From Beijerinckiaceae bacterium (GTDB taxonomy: Bacteria; Pseudomonadota; Alphaproteobacteria; Rhizobiales; Beijerinckiaceae), in the NCBI GenBank assembly GCA_947455285.1, contig CANGOK010000091.1:1-10719 (forward strand): a DNA stretch of 10,719 bases. Direction: 5' to 3'. Of this stretch, positions 1-6,420 are shown in pieces. Under the pieces are notes generated by a model. It was not told the DNA's origin, did not search any database, and saw only the letters and a list, made by a program, of their open reading frames with translations. How positions within the stretch are numbered: position 1 is the stretch's first letter; every line of letters starts with the position of its first letter. The position numbers were made by a program, and so were the translations under genes.

Positions 1-57
1 CGCCACGTGATGGCCCGTCGGGTTGAAATAAGCCGCAAGGGTCATCTGCCGCGTCAT
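1..57 (-). CDS. N-terminus of a flavin-dependent (LLM-class, NtaA/SnaA/DszA-like) monooxygenase, partial
   Basis: Only the first 19 codons are in the window; the gene runs off the left edge. The readable peptide is MTRQMTLAAYFNPTGHHVA. A short basic start, a beta-strand of the type 'L-x-A-Y/F', then 'GHH-x-A' is the usual opening of the nitrilotriacetate/pristinamycin/dibenzothiophene-sulfone monooxygenase group, which use reduced FMN and oxygen to cleave C-N or C-S bonds. ATG at 57 is preferred because GGAG lies 6 bases upstream; an in-frame ATG at 69 has a GAGGGA directly against it, with no spacing. It lies downstream of the hydratase-family gene on the same strand, so it probably belongs to that operon. 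The family call rests on recognition of a very short N-terminus and is tentative. Confidence 0.5.
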   Translation of the reverse strand, partial: MTRQMTLAAYFNPTGHHVA

Positions 58-94
58 CGCCGTCTCCATTCCCTCAGATAATGTTCACCCGAAA

Positions 95-118
95 TGGCAT
101 GGCGCGGGCGTCATGCCA
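95..118 (-). other. Intercistronic hairpin between the hydratase-family and monooxygenase genes
   Basis: Arms TGGCATG (95-101) and CATGCCA (112-118) are perfect inverted copies. The stem extends inward through a G-T pair and two more G-C pairs to a 4-base loop, about 10 pairs in all. It is the main structure in the 91-base gap (58-148) between two minus-strand genes. On the minus strand it is followed by only three Ts, so it is at best a weak intrinsic terminator; an attenuator or an mRNA-stabilising element separating the two genes is equally possible. Confidence 0.4.
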
Positions 119-148
119 AGCGTCTCGCCCTTCGGCAAAGAGGCATTC

Positions 149-985
149 TCAAAGCTCATGTTCGCCACGCCCCTTGCCCAGCTCCTTAGCCTGCGGCGTC
201 TGCATGTAGAAATTCAGGAATTCATAGGCTAGCCCCGCGTCATGGATCGAGTTGAAGGCGGCGAGCGCGGGCTTGTTGAGCACACGCTTGGTCATAGCCA
301 GCGCATAGGCGTTGCGGCGCAGCAGGGCCTGAGCCATTTCATCCGTCTTGGCGTCGAGCTGATCCGCGGGCACCGCGTAATTCACCACGCCCATGGTCGC
401 GAGCTCCTTGGCGGTGAAGGGGCGCGCCAGCATGAGATATTCCTTCGCCATAGCCATCGGCATCTTGAGCGGCGCGAAGACGGAGCCGCCATCGCCCGGG
501 GCCATGCAATGATCTGCCGAGCCAACGATCTTGCCGTCGATCTTGAGATCGCCCGCGCTCATGTGATGGTCGGCGATGATCGCGTCCTCGCGCGCCACGA
601 TGAAATCGCAGCCTAAAACCAGATTGGCGCCAAAGCCCACCGCATGGCCGTTGACCTTGGCGATCACCGGCTTCTCGATGGTGCAGAGCGCCTCGACCGC
701 GCGGGTCACGCCATTCATGATGTCCCAGTCCGTGCCGGGATTGCCGTGATGGCCGTAGGACGAAGGCGGAATGGTGAAGACGTCTTCCTTGCCAGTGATG
801 ACGATCACGCGCACGGATCTGTCGTCGCGCAATTCGCCAAGCGCCCGTGCAACCTCATCAGCCCTTTGCGCGCCACCCGGCCTGCCGGTCTCGGCCTTTT
901 CGCGCAGATGACGCTCGAGACGTTTCAGGGTGATGGTGGCGACCTGCCCTTCGCGCGTGATGTCGAGCAGAAGATAATCGTACAT
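149..985 (-). CDS. Enoyl-CoA hydratase/isomerase (crotonase) family protein with atypical active site
   Basis: 278 residues, close to the usual 260-280. The crotonase fold is recognisable from 'VRVIVITG' (58-65), 'EKPVIAKVNGHAVGFGANLVLGCD' split over 104-127, 'GDGG' (164-167), 'AKEYLML' (180-186) and 'MGVVNYAVPADQL' (198-210). The family acts on acyl-CoA thioesters in the cytoplasm, using an oxyanion hole made by two backbone NH groups. The common 'CAGAD'-type loop is replaced by 'FTIPPSSY' (70-77). The position of catalytic Glu144 of rat hydratase is Asn121, and the Glu164 loop carries an insertion of about 15 residues (see findings). The N-terminal 'LNRPE-x-x-NA' signature is also degraded to 'LKRLERHLREK'. 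It may therefore not be a true hydratase; isomerase, hydrolase or decarboxylase activity is open. The start at 985 has AAAGGAG 6 bases upstream. It lies 17 bases after the receptor gene, so the two are co-transcribed. Confidence 0.85.
   Translation of the reverse strand: MYDYLLLDITREGQVATITLKRLERHLREKAETGRPGGAQRADEVARALGELRDDRSVRVIVITGKEDVFTIPPSSYGHHGNPGTDWDIMNGVTRAVEALCTIEKPVIAKVNGHAVGFGANLVLGCDFIVAREDAIIADHHMSAGDLKIDGKIVGSADHCMAPGDGGSVFAPLKMPMAMAKEYLMLARPFTAKELATMGVVNYAVPADQLDAKTDEMAQALLRRNAYALAMTKRVLNKPALAAFNSIHDAGLAYEFLNFYMQTPQAKELGKGRGEHEL
491..574. repeat. Imperfect direct repeat, 27 bases at a 57-base period, inside the crotonase-family gene
   Basis: Bases 491-517 and 548-574 match at 20 of 27 positions by eye, with spacing of exactly 19 codons. 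In the protein this gives ADHHM..GD (138-146) and ADHCM..GD (157-165). It coincides with the loop that is about 15 residues longer than in rat enoyl-CoA hydratase, so it looks like an old in-frame tandem duplication. Confidence 0.45.
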
Positions 986-1002
986 TTGCGGCTCCTTTAA
1001 AC

Positions 1003-2046
1003 TTACATGCCAAGCAGGCGGGCGAACCTCTGCCTGACCTCGCGCGGCGCACGCGCAGCTTCAGCGATCAATGTGCGGATCGCCTCGCCATCGATTGGGC
1101 TCGTCAGAATGCCCGCCTTTAGAATTTCAGCCCGGAATTCCCGATCCGTCGCCATGGCCATGAAGGCCTTCGACAAGACTTCCGCCCGATCAGCAGGAAC
1201 CCCCGGAGGCGCCGCGAAGGGAAAGGCCATGAAGAACGGCATTTCGGCGAAATCGAGCAAAGCGAGATCGTTCGGATCTTTAACGAGCTCCCTCGCGGTC
1301 GGCGCGTCCGGCGCCTCGGCCATGCGCTCCTTGCGTCCGAAAACGACCAGAGGCCGGAACTGGCCCGCGCGCCATGCGTCTGCGCGCCCAACTAAAACGG
1401 CGCTGAGATCGATGACCTGACCGTCAAGCTCGCCGCGCTCCATCGCCAGCCAGACTTCTGAGACGCCCGGAAAGCCCCTCACGAGGCTCACACGCGCCTT
1501 GAGCATGTCACGAGCCAGAAGGCCGAAGACGATATTGGTCGCGCCCGCCGCGGTGCCGCCGAGCTGGATCTGCTGTTCCTGCGACAGCGTGTCGGCGAAA
1601 GTCTTGGCCTTGTGCCCCTTGTTGACGATGAGCATATAGCCGTCGTCCTTGTAAGAGGTGAGGCTGCCGAGCCACGTCAGCTTCAGGGGATCGAAGGTGA
1701 CGTTGGGATCGTCCAGAAGGGCGAGCTGCGGCAGGGCACGGTTCATCGCCACGATGGTCAGACCATCGCGCTCCATGCCATTGGCCATGCGGTTGGCGAG
1801 CGACAGGCCGCCGCCGCCGGGCTGGTTCTGGACGACGATCGAGGGATTGCCGGGGATAAACCGGCCAAGATAGCGCGCCACGATGCGCGCGCCGATGTCA
1901 TAATAGCCGCCCGGAGACGAGCCGACGAGAATGGTCAGCGTCTTGCCCGCATAAAAGCCGCCGGTCTGTGCGGATGCGGCGCCGGCAGAGACGACCAGCA
2001 ACAAGGCCAAAAGCCCTCGCGCGGCGTAACGAAGCACGCGGTTCAT
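1003..2046 (-). CDS. TTT/Bug-family periplasmic substrate-binding protein (receptor 1)
   Basis: 347 residues from the preferred start. A Sec signal peptide is clear: Arg-rich N-terminus, Leu-rich core and an 'ASA-Q' cleavage site about 28 residues from the upstream Met. The mature part opens with 'FYAGKTLTILVGSSPGG', followed by 'YYDIGARIVARYL' and 'VVQNQPGGGG', which are the ligand-loop regions of the TctC/Bug receptors that capture carboxylated or amide solutes for tripartite tricarboxylate transporters. A later segment, 'WLAMERGELDGQVIDLSA', is shared almost exactly with receptor 2 next door. ATG at 2046 is chosen because GGAGG lies 7 bases upstream; ATG at 2052 would leave only 1 base. 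It diverges from receptor 2 and leads the minus-strand operon with the crotonase-family gene. No TctA/TctB membrane subunits are nearby. The solute is unknown. Confidence 0.88.
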   Translation of the reverse strand: MNRVLRYAARGLLALLLVVSAGAASAQTGGFYAGKTLTILVGSSPGGYYDIGARIVARYLGRFIPGNPSIVVQNQPGGGGLSLANRMANGMERDGLTIVAMNRALPQLALLDDPNVTFDPLKLTWLGSLTSYKDDGYMLIVNKGHKAKTFADTLSQEQQIQLGGTAAGATNIVFGLLARDMLKARVSLVRGFPGVSEVWLAMERGELDGQVIDLSAVLVGRADAWRAGQFRPLVVFGRKERMAEAPDAPTARELVKDPNDLALLDFAEMPFFMAFPFAAPPGVPADRAEVLSKAFMAMATDREFRAEILKAGILTSPIDGEAIRTLIAEAARAPREVRQRFARLLGM

Positions 2047-2052
2047 CTTCAT

Positions 2053-2178
2053 TCCTCCCCTTTGTGGTCTGAGCCTATCACAGGCATGGCGCCCCGCAAT
2101 ATCTGCGCGGCCGCCTTCCCATGACGCGCCTGCGCGCCTATTCTGCTTTCAACGAACGAGCTTTGCAGGGAGGAATGA
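2053..2178. promoter_or_regulatory. Shared divergent intergenic region of the two receptor operons
   Basis: These 126 bases separate two divergent operons and must hold their promoters unless transcription enters from outside. For the rightward operon, TTCCCA (2116-2121), a 17-base spacer and TATTCT (2139-2144) form a weak sigma70-like pair, 4 of 6 matches each. For the leftward operon only poor matches were seen. A 12-base inverted pair, TTCATTCCTCCC (2048-2059) and GGGAGGAATGAA (2168-2179), corresponds to the ribosome-binding sites of the two genes. No clear operator palindrome was found. Confidence 0.35.
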
Positions 2179-3231
2179 ATGAAGGTCTTGGATGGGATGG
2201 CATCTCTTGGGCGCGGCCTCGCCCTTGCGGGACTGATGCTCGCTGCTTGCCCCGCACAGGCGCAGGAGCCAACCGATTTCTATCGCGGCAAGACGATGCA
2301 GCTCATCGTGCCCTTCTCGCCGGGCGGCATCTATGACCTATCCGCGCGCATCGTCGCGCGCATGATGCCAGACTTCATTCCCGGCCGTCCGCAGATGGTG
2401 GTTCAGAACCTGCCCGGCGGAGGCGGAATCACCGGAGCCAATCGTCTGGCGACAACAGTCGAAAAAGACGGGCTCACCATCGCCTCGGTCAGCCGCGGCA
2501 TTCCTCAATTAGCCATGGTGGGCGACCCCAACATCAGTTTCGATCCGGCCAAGCTCACATGGCTCGGCAGCCTGTCGTCCTATGACGACGACGGCTATTT
2601 CCTTCTGGTGAATTCATCCCATTGGGCGCGCAGCATCGAAGACATGCGCGGCGCCAAAGCCGTGAATCTGGCTGGCGTCGGCGTCGGCGCCACCAACACG
2701 ACCTTCGCGCTTCTGGCGCGCGATCTCTTGGGCATGAACATCGCCGAAATCCGGGGCTTTCCCGGCGCCAACGACATCTGGCTCGCCATGGAGCGCGGGG
2801 AGATCGACGGACAGGTGATCGACCTCAGCGCCATCATGTCGGCGCGGCCCAATCTGTGGCGCGAAAACAAACTGCGTGTATTGGTCCAGTTCGGCCGCAA
2901 GACGCGCCTTGCCGCCTTGCCCAATGTGCCGGTTGGACGCGAACTCGTCAGCAAGCCTGAAGACCGGGCGCTGCTGGAATTCGCCGAAAGCCCCTTCTTC
3001 ATGGCGCTTCCCTTCGCCGCGCCGCCGAACATTCCGGCTGATCGTGCGAAGATCCTGAAAGAGGCCTTCATGAAAATGGCCATGGATGGAACCTTCAAGA
3101 CGGAAATGGAGAAAGCCGGCTTCCTCCTCAGCCCCATCGATGGCGATGCGGTGAGCGCAGTCATCGCGGAAGCGGCGAAGACCCCGCCGGATGTGCGCGC
3201 GCGCATGGCCAAAATCCTCCTGCCAAACTGA
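2179..3231 (+). CDS. TTT/Bug-family periplasmic substrate-binding protein (receptor 2)
   Basis: 350 residues with a signal peptide ending 'AQA-Q' near residue 28. The mature protein has 'FYRGKTMQLIVPFSPGG', 'IYDLSARIVARMM' and 'VVQNLPGGGG', typical of the TctC/Bug receptor fold: a two-lobed periplasmic protein that traps an organic acid or amide. Over the whole length more than half of the residues match receptor 1 by eye, including 'KLTWLGSL.SY.DDGY', 'MERGE.DGQVIDLSA' and 'PFFMA.PFAAPP'. The two are therefore recent paralogues arranged head to head. The ATG at 2179 has GGGAGG 5 bases upstream; another ATG at 2175 is in a different frame and is not used. It is the first gene of a plus-strand operon with the asparaginase-like gene (11 bases on) and receptor 3. 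It may bind the compound that the neighbouring hydrolase acts on, which is inference from position only. Confidence 0.9.
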   Translation: MKVLDGMASLGRGLALAGLMLAACPAQAQEPTDFYRGKTMQLIVPFSPGGIYDLSARIVARMMPDFIPGRPQMVVQNLPGGGGITGANRLATTVEKDGLTIASVSRGIPQLAMVGDPNISFDPAKLTWLGSLSSYDDDGYFLLVNSSHWARSIEDMRGAKAVNLAGVGVGATNTTFALLARDLLGMNIAEIRGFPGANDIWLAMERGEIDGQVIDLSAIMSARPNLWRENKLRVLVQFGRKTRLAALPNVPVGRELVSKPEDRALLEFAESPFFMALPFAAPPNIPADRAKILKEAFMKMAMDGTFKTEMEKAGFLLSPIDGDAVSAVIAEAAKTPPDVRARMAKILLPN

Positions 3232-3242
3232 GGCGGCGCGCC

Positions 3243-4244
3243 ATGGCTGCGAGCCTGCGCCGCATTTGCCTCATGCGAGGTCCCGGCACCCTGCCAAGTC
3301 AGGGCCGGGACCGGATGGACCTCACCCATTACAATGTGAAGTTCAGCGGCAAGGGCTTGCTGTCGACGCGCGAGATGGTCGAGGCGATCCCTGAGATCAA
3401 CGACATCGCGAACATCGTTTATGACGATGAAGGCCAGAACGATCAGGGGACTCATGAACATCTGCGCCTGCTCTCGCGCAAGATGAACGCCATCCTCACG
3501 CGCCCCGACATTGACGGCGTCGTCTATGTGCAAGGCACGAATACGCTCGAGGAAACGGCATATTTCCTCAACCTCACGGTGCGGTCGGACAAGCCGCTCG
3601 TCATCGTCGGCGCGCAGCGCCCATTCACGGGCCTGAGCACCGACGCGCATCTAAACCTTGTGAACGCCGTCCGCGTCGCCGCTTGCGAGGAGGCGCGTGG
3701 CAAGGGCGTCGTCACCGTCACCAACAGCGAGATCAACGCCGCTCGCGACGTGACCAAGACCTCCACCTTTCAGCTGCAGACCTTCCGCAGCCGCGATCTC
3801 GGCTTGCTTGGCTATGCCGATGGCGACCGCATCGTCTTTTATCGCGCGCCCCTTCGCCGGCACACCATCCATTCCGAATTCGACATCATGGCGATTGATG
3901 CGCTGCCTGCGGTGGAGATCCTCTATCCACATACAGGAACCAATCCAAAGCTCGCGCGCGCAGCTGTGGAGCTTGGCGCGCGGGGTCTGGTGATCGCAGG
4001 CATTGGCGCTGGCGCGCTCGGGCTTTACAGCGAAGAATTGAAAGCGCTGGCGCGCGAAGGCGTGATCGTTGCGCGCAGCGCAAGGGTTGGCGAAGGGCGC
4101 GTGCTGGCGACCGGCAACGCCCATGAAGACGGCATGGTCGCCACAGACAATCTCAATGCGCAGAAGGCCGCAGTGCTGTTGGCGCTGGCCATGACGCGCA
4201 CACGCGATCCAAAGGAATTGCAGCGCTACTTCGACGAATACTAA
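3243..4244 (+). CDS. Asparaginase/glutaminase-family amidohydrolase-like protein with degraded first motif
   Basis: 333 residues, the normal length for bacterial L-asparaginases, which hydrolyse asparagine or related amides to the acid and ammonia. The second catalytic motif is well kept: 'YVQGTNTLEETAYFLNL' (95-111), with Thr99. The 'GAQRP' loop (123-127), 'RDVTKTST' with Lys172 and a C-terminal 'QKAAVLLALAMTRTRDP' also match. The first motif, normally '(A/G)TGGTIA', reads 'RGPGTLPS' (12-19). Its Thr16 remains, but the glycine context is broken and a proline is inserted. The Ser-Gln pair that binds substrate in E. coli AnsB appears to be missing around 'EGQNDQGT' (63-70). There is no signal peptide, so it is cytoplasmic. 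The start at 3243 keeps Thr16; a later ATG (3315, Met25) would remove it. A weak GAGG lies 9 bases upstream. It sits between two receptor genes in an operon, so the substrate may be an imported amide other than asparagine. Confidence 0.82.
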   Translation: MAASLRRICLMRGPGTLPSQGRDRMDLTHYNVKFSGKGLLSTREMVEAIPEINDIANIVYDDEGQNDQGTHEHLRLLSRKMNAILTRPDIDGVVYVQGTNTLEETAYFLNLTVRSDKPLVIVGAQRPFTGLSTDAHLNLVNAVRVAACEEARGKGVVTVTNSEINAARDVTKTSTFQLQTFRSRDLGLLGYADGDRIVFYRAPLRRHTIHSEFDIMAIDALPAVEILYPHTGTNPKLARAAVELGARGLVIAGIGAGALGLYSEELKALAREGVIVARSARVGEGRVLATGNAHEDGMVATDNLNAQKAAVLLALAMTRTRDPKELQRYFDEY

Positions 4245-4262
4245 AAACACCGGGAGGGAACC

Positions 4263-5288
4263 ATGCGCAGATCGATCCAGGCCATCGCCTTGCTTGCAGC
4301 ATTAACGCCCTGCGCAGCCCTTGCGGATACAGTCGCCGACTTTTATCGAGGCCGAACAATCGACTTCACTGTGCCCGGCTCGCCCGGCGGCGATTATGAT
4401 TTGCGCGCGCGCATGGTCGCGCGGCATCTGGGCAAGCATATCCCCGGCCAGCCGCAGATCGTGGTGCGCAACATGCCCGGCGGCATCGGGATCGCGGCGG
4501 GCAATCACCTAGCGAATGCAGCCGCGCGCGATGGCTCGGTCATCACCATGGTCTTCCAGAACATGCCGGTCTTGCAGGCGATCGGCTCGCCCGGGATCCA
4601 GTTCGACGCGCGCGCCTTCAACTGGATCGGCAACACGACTGACGGCCCCAATGTCATCAATTCCTGGCACACCAGCGGCGTCACGAAGATCGAGCAAGTC
4701 TATAATCAGGAACTCGTCGTCGGAGCCTCTGGCACAGGCTCGGGCGGCTATGTTTATCCCGCCGCGATGAACGCCCTGCTTGGCACGAAATTCAAGATTG
4801 TGGGTGGCTATCCCGGCGGCAATGAAATCAATCTCGCCATGGAGAAAGGCGAGGTCGGCGGGCGCGGCTCCAATAGCTGGGCCTCGTGGAAAAGCGGCCA
4901 TCCCCATTGGATCGCGGACAAGAAGATTCACATCCTCGTCCAGATCGCCTTGAAGCGTGCACCCGACTTGCCCGATACGCCGCTCATGCATGAGCTTGCG
5001 ACCAATGACGAGGACCGTCAGGTTCTGCAGTTCCTGTCGTCTGACATGGGCATAGCGCGCGCCATCGCGACGACGCCGGGCGCCCCGCCCGAACGCGTGG
5101 AAGCCCTGCGCAAGGCCTTTCAGGACATGCTGCGCGATCCCGCTTTCATCGCGGAAACGGAGAAGGCGCAAATGGAGATCGCGCCATCGACAGGCGAGGA
5201 AGCGCAGAAAGTCGCCGCCTCTATGCTGAACATGCCCGCCAGCGTCATCTCGAAGGCGAAGCTGCTGATCGAGGGACCGTCGAAATAA
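4263..5288 (+). CDS. TTT/Bug-family periplasmic substrate-binding protein (receptor 3)
   Basis: 341 residues with a signal peptide cleaved at 'ALA-D' (21/22). The mature protein starts 'DFYRGRTIDFTVPGSPGG' and continues 'DYDLRARMVARHL' and 'VVRNMPGGIG', the same receptor fold as its two neighbours. It is clearly more distant: the 'ERGE.DGQVIDLSA' segment of receptors 1 and 2 is 'EKGEVGGRGSNSWASW' here, and a 'SGTGSGGYVYP' loop is specific to it. It therefore probably binds a different solute. GGGAGGG lies about 4 bases before the ATG, and 18 bases separate it from the asparaginase-like gene, so it is the last gene of the plus-strand operon. Its stop is 9 bases from the stop of the convergent Rieske gene, and no intrinsic terminator fits in the gap. 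Confidence 0.9.
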   Translation: MRRSIQAIALLAALTPCAALADTVADFYRGRTIDFTVPGSPGGDYDLRARMVARHLGKHIPGQPQIVVRNMPGGIGIAAGNHLANAAARDGSVITMVFQNMPVLQAIGSPGIQFDARAFNWIGNTTDGPNVINSWHTSGVTKIEQVYNQELVVGASGTGSGGYVYPAAMNALLGTKFKIVGGYPGGNEINLAMEKGEVGGRGSNSWASWKSGHPHWIADKKIHILVQIALKRAPDLPDTPLMHELATNDEDRQVLQFLSSDMGIARAIATTPGAPPERVEALRKAFQDMLRDPAFIAETEKAQMEIAPSTGEEAQKVAASMLNMPASVISKAKLLIEGPSK

Positions 5289-5297
5289 CTTAAGTCC

Positions 5298-6323
5298 TCA
5301 CCGTTCCGCCGCCGCCAAGCGTTCGATCATGCCGCGCGCGAGAAAGGATGCGCGATCATTGATCGTGCTGACCCTACGCGCAGCCGGGCGTTCGCTCATG
5401 CGCCGCTGCTGGGCTTCGAGAATGACGAAATCCTCGCGGAAGACATCGACCATGACTTCGCTGAACATGCGTTCGACCTCCGGATCGTCGTGTGCGAAGG
5501 CGCGGCAGAAGCCGAAGAAATAATAGCAGGAAACGTCGGTCGACGGCGTCGGCAGACTTATCGCGACAAGCTCCACCCGGCGCGGACTGGCGCCAAGGTC
5601 GCCATTCGGCCCGCCATAGCCGACATCGACGCAGCCCGCAAAATTGATGGCTACGCTCGGCGTGCGGAACTCAACCGCAGCCCAACGGTCCGCATTGCCC
5701 TCGAAATTTCCAGCCTTGGCGTACATGGGCGGCGGCGGGCGATCGAGCACCCAGCGCGACACGCGCACATGCCTTTCACCAGACTCGATGATGGGCGTCA
5801 CTTCCGTCAACCCGCCGCTGCCAATGGAGCTTGCGTGGACATAAGTCAGATGGGTGGCGTCGAGCACATTATCGATGATGAGCCGCGCATCGCAGGCGAG
5901 CGGAACCATGGCCGGCTTGGTGAAGGTCCAGTCGGGATGATCGCACCACCACAGATCAGGGATCTTCGCAGGGTCTGCGAGCGCGGGATCACCGGGCCAG
6001 ATCCAGATCCATTTCCAGCGCTCGACCACCGCGTAAGATCTTATGCCGGCGGTCGGCGGGATCGCATCCTGCCCGGGGATTTCAACGCAAGCGCCTGAAG
6101 CGTCGAAACGATAGCCGTGGTAGCCGCATCGCAGGCAATCTCCCTCGACCTTGCCCAGCGAAAGCGGCAATTGCCGATGACAGCATTGATCTTCCAATGC
6201 GACCGGCGCCCCATCGAGACGGCGAAAGAGGACGACATCATCGCCAAGGATCTTGCGCGCCAAAGGCTCGCGCCCGAGTTCATGCGCCCAGGCGGCGACA
6301 TACCAAGCGTTGCGTGGATACAT
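5298..6323 (-). CDS. Rieske non-heme iron aromatic-ring/O-demethylase oxygenase subunit (VanA/dicamba-demethylase type)
   Basis: 341 residues, a normal length for the single-chain oxygenases of the vanillate O-demethylase group. These need a separate reductase and oxidise or demethylate an aromatic or related substrate in the cytoplasm. The Rieske 2Fe-2S motif is complete: Cys47-x-His49, 16 residues, Cys66-x2-His69, within 'CCHRQLPLSLG' and 'CGYHGYRFD'. The catalytic domain has Asn152, Asp155, His158 and His163 in 'NVLDATHLTYVH', with a third iron ligand probably at Asp298 in 'REDFVILEAQQ'. This matches the Asn/Asp/His/His/Asp pattern of dicamba monooxygenase. The ATG at 6323 follows GGGAGGT by 3-4 bases. 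No ferredoxin reductase is in the window. It is transcribed toward the receptor/asparaginase operon, and may be a separate transcription unit with its own upstream region. The substrate is unknown. Confidence 0.92.
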   Translation of the reverse strand: MYPRNAWYVAAWAHELGREPLARKILGDDVVLFRRLDGAPVALEDQCCHRQLPLSLGKVEGDCLRCGYHGYRFDASGACVEIPGQDAIPPTAGIRSYAVVERWKWIWIWPGDPALADPAKIPDLWWCDHPDWTFTKPAMVPLACDARLIIDNVLDATHLTYVHASSIGSGGLTEVTPIIESGERHVRVSRWVLDRPPPPMYAKAGNFEGNADRWAAVEFRTPSVAINFAGCVDVGYGGPNGDLGASPRRVELVAISLPTPSTDVSCYYFFGFCRAFAHDDPEVERMFSEVMVDVFREDFVILEAQQRRMSERPAARRVSTINDRASFLARGMIERLAAAER

Positions 6324-6420
6324 GTGACCTCCCGGGCTTTATTTTATTGGCGCCGATGTTCAGCATCGGTCGTCCCTGATGTTAGCTGCACGTTTAGCCC
6401 CGCGCCAGCGCGACCAGAGC
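6324..6420 (-). promoter_or_regulatory. Upstream region of the Rieske gene with a perfect inverted repeat
   Basis: This 97-base gap holds CCGATG (6353-6358), five bases, and CATCGG (6364-6369), a perfect 6+6 inverted repeat. On the minus strand it is followed at once by an AT-rich stretch containing TAAAAT, which could be a -10 element, and then by the ribosome-binding site of the Rieske gene. No convincing -35 was found at the right distance. The repeat lacks a following T-run, so an operator is more likely than a terminator for the upstream gene, but both remain possible. Confidence 0.3.

Noticed and set aside
242..1000. Long plus-strand open frames opposite the crotonase-family gene (and similar antisense frames elsewhere)
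   Set aside because: They are rich in Arg/His/Ala with no domain features and mirror the codon bias of the real genes; typical GC-rich shadows.
2082..2094. GCCT-N5-AGGC short inverted repeat in the divergent region as an operator
   Set aside because: Four-base arms are too short to stand out from chance in GC-rich DNA.
3243..3315. Frameshift hiding a normal TGGTIA motif in the asparaginase-like gene
   Set aside because: The other two frames across this stretch do not give the motif, and the in-frame sequence still aligns residue by residue with Thr16 kept.
2595..3650. 351-residue minus-strand open frame across receptor 2 and the asparaginase-like gene
   Set aside because: It lies opposite two genes with clear family motifs, spans their junction and shows no recognisable domain.
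5289..5297. Bidirectional terminator between the convergent receptor 3 and Rieske genes
   Set aside because: Only 9 bases separate the stops and no hairpin with a T-run is visible around them.
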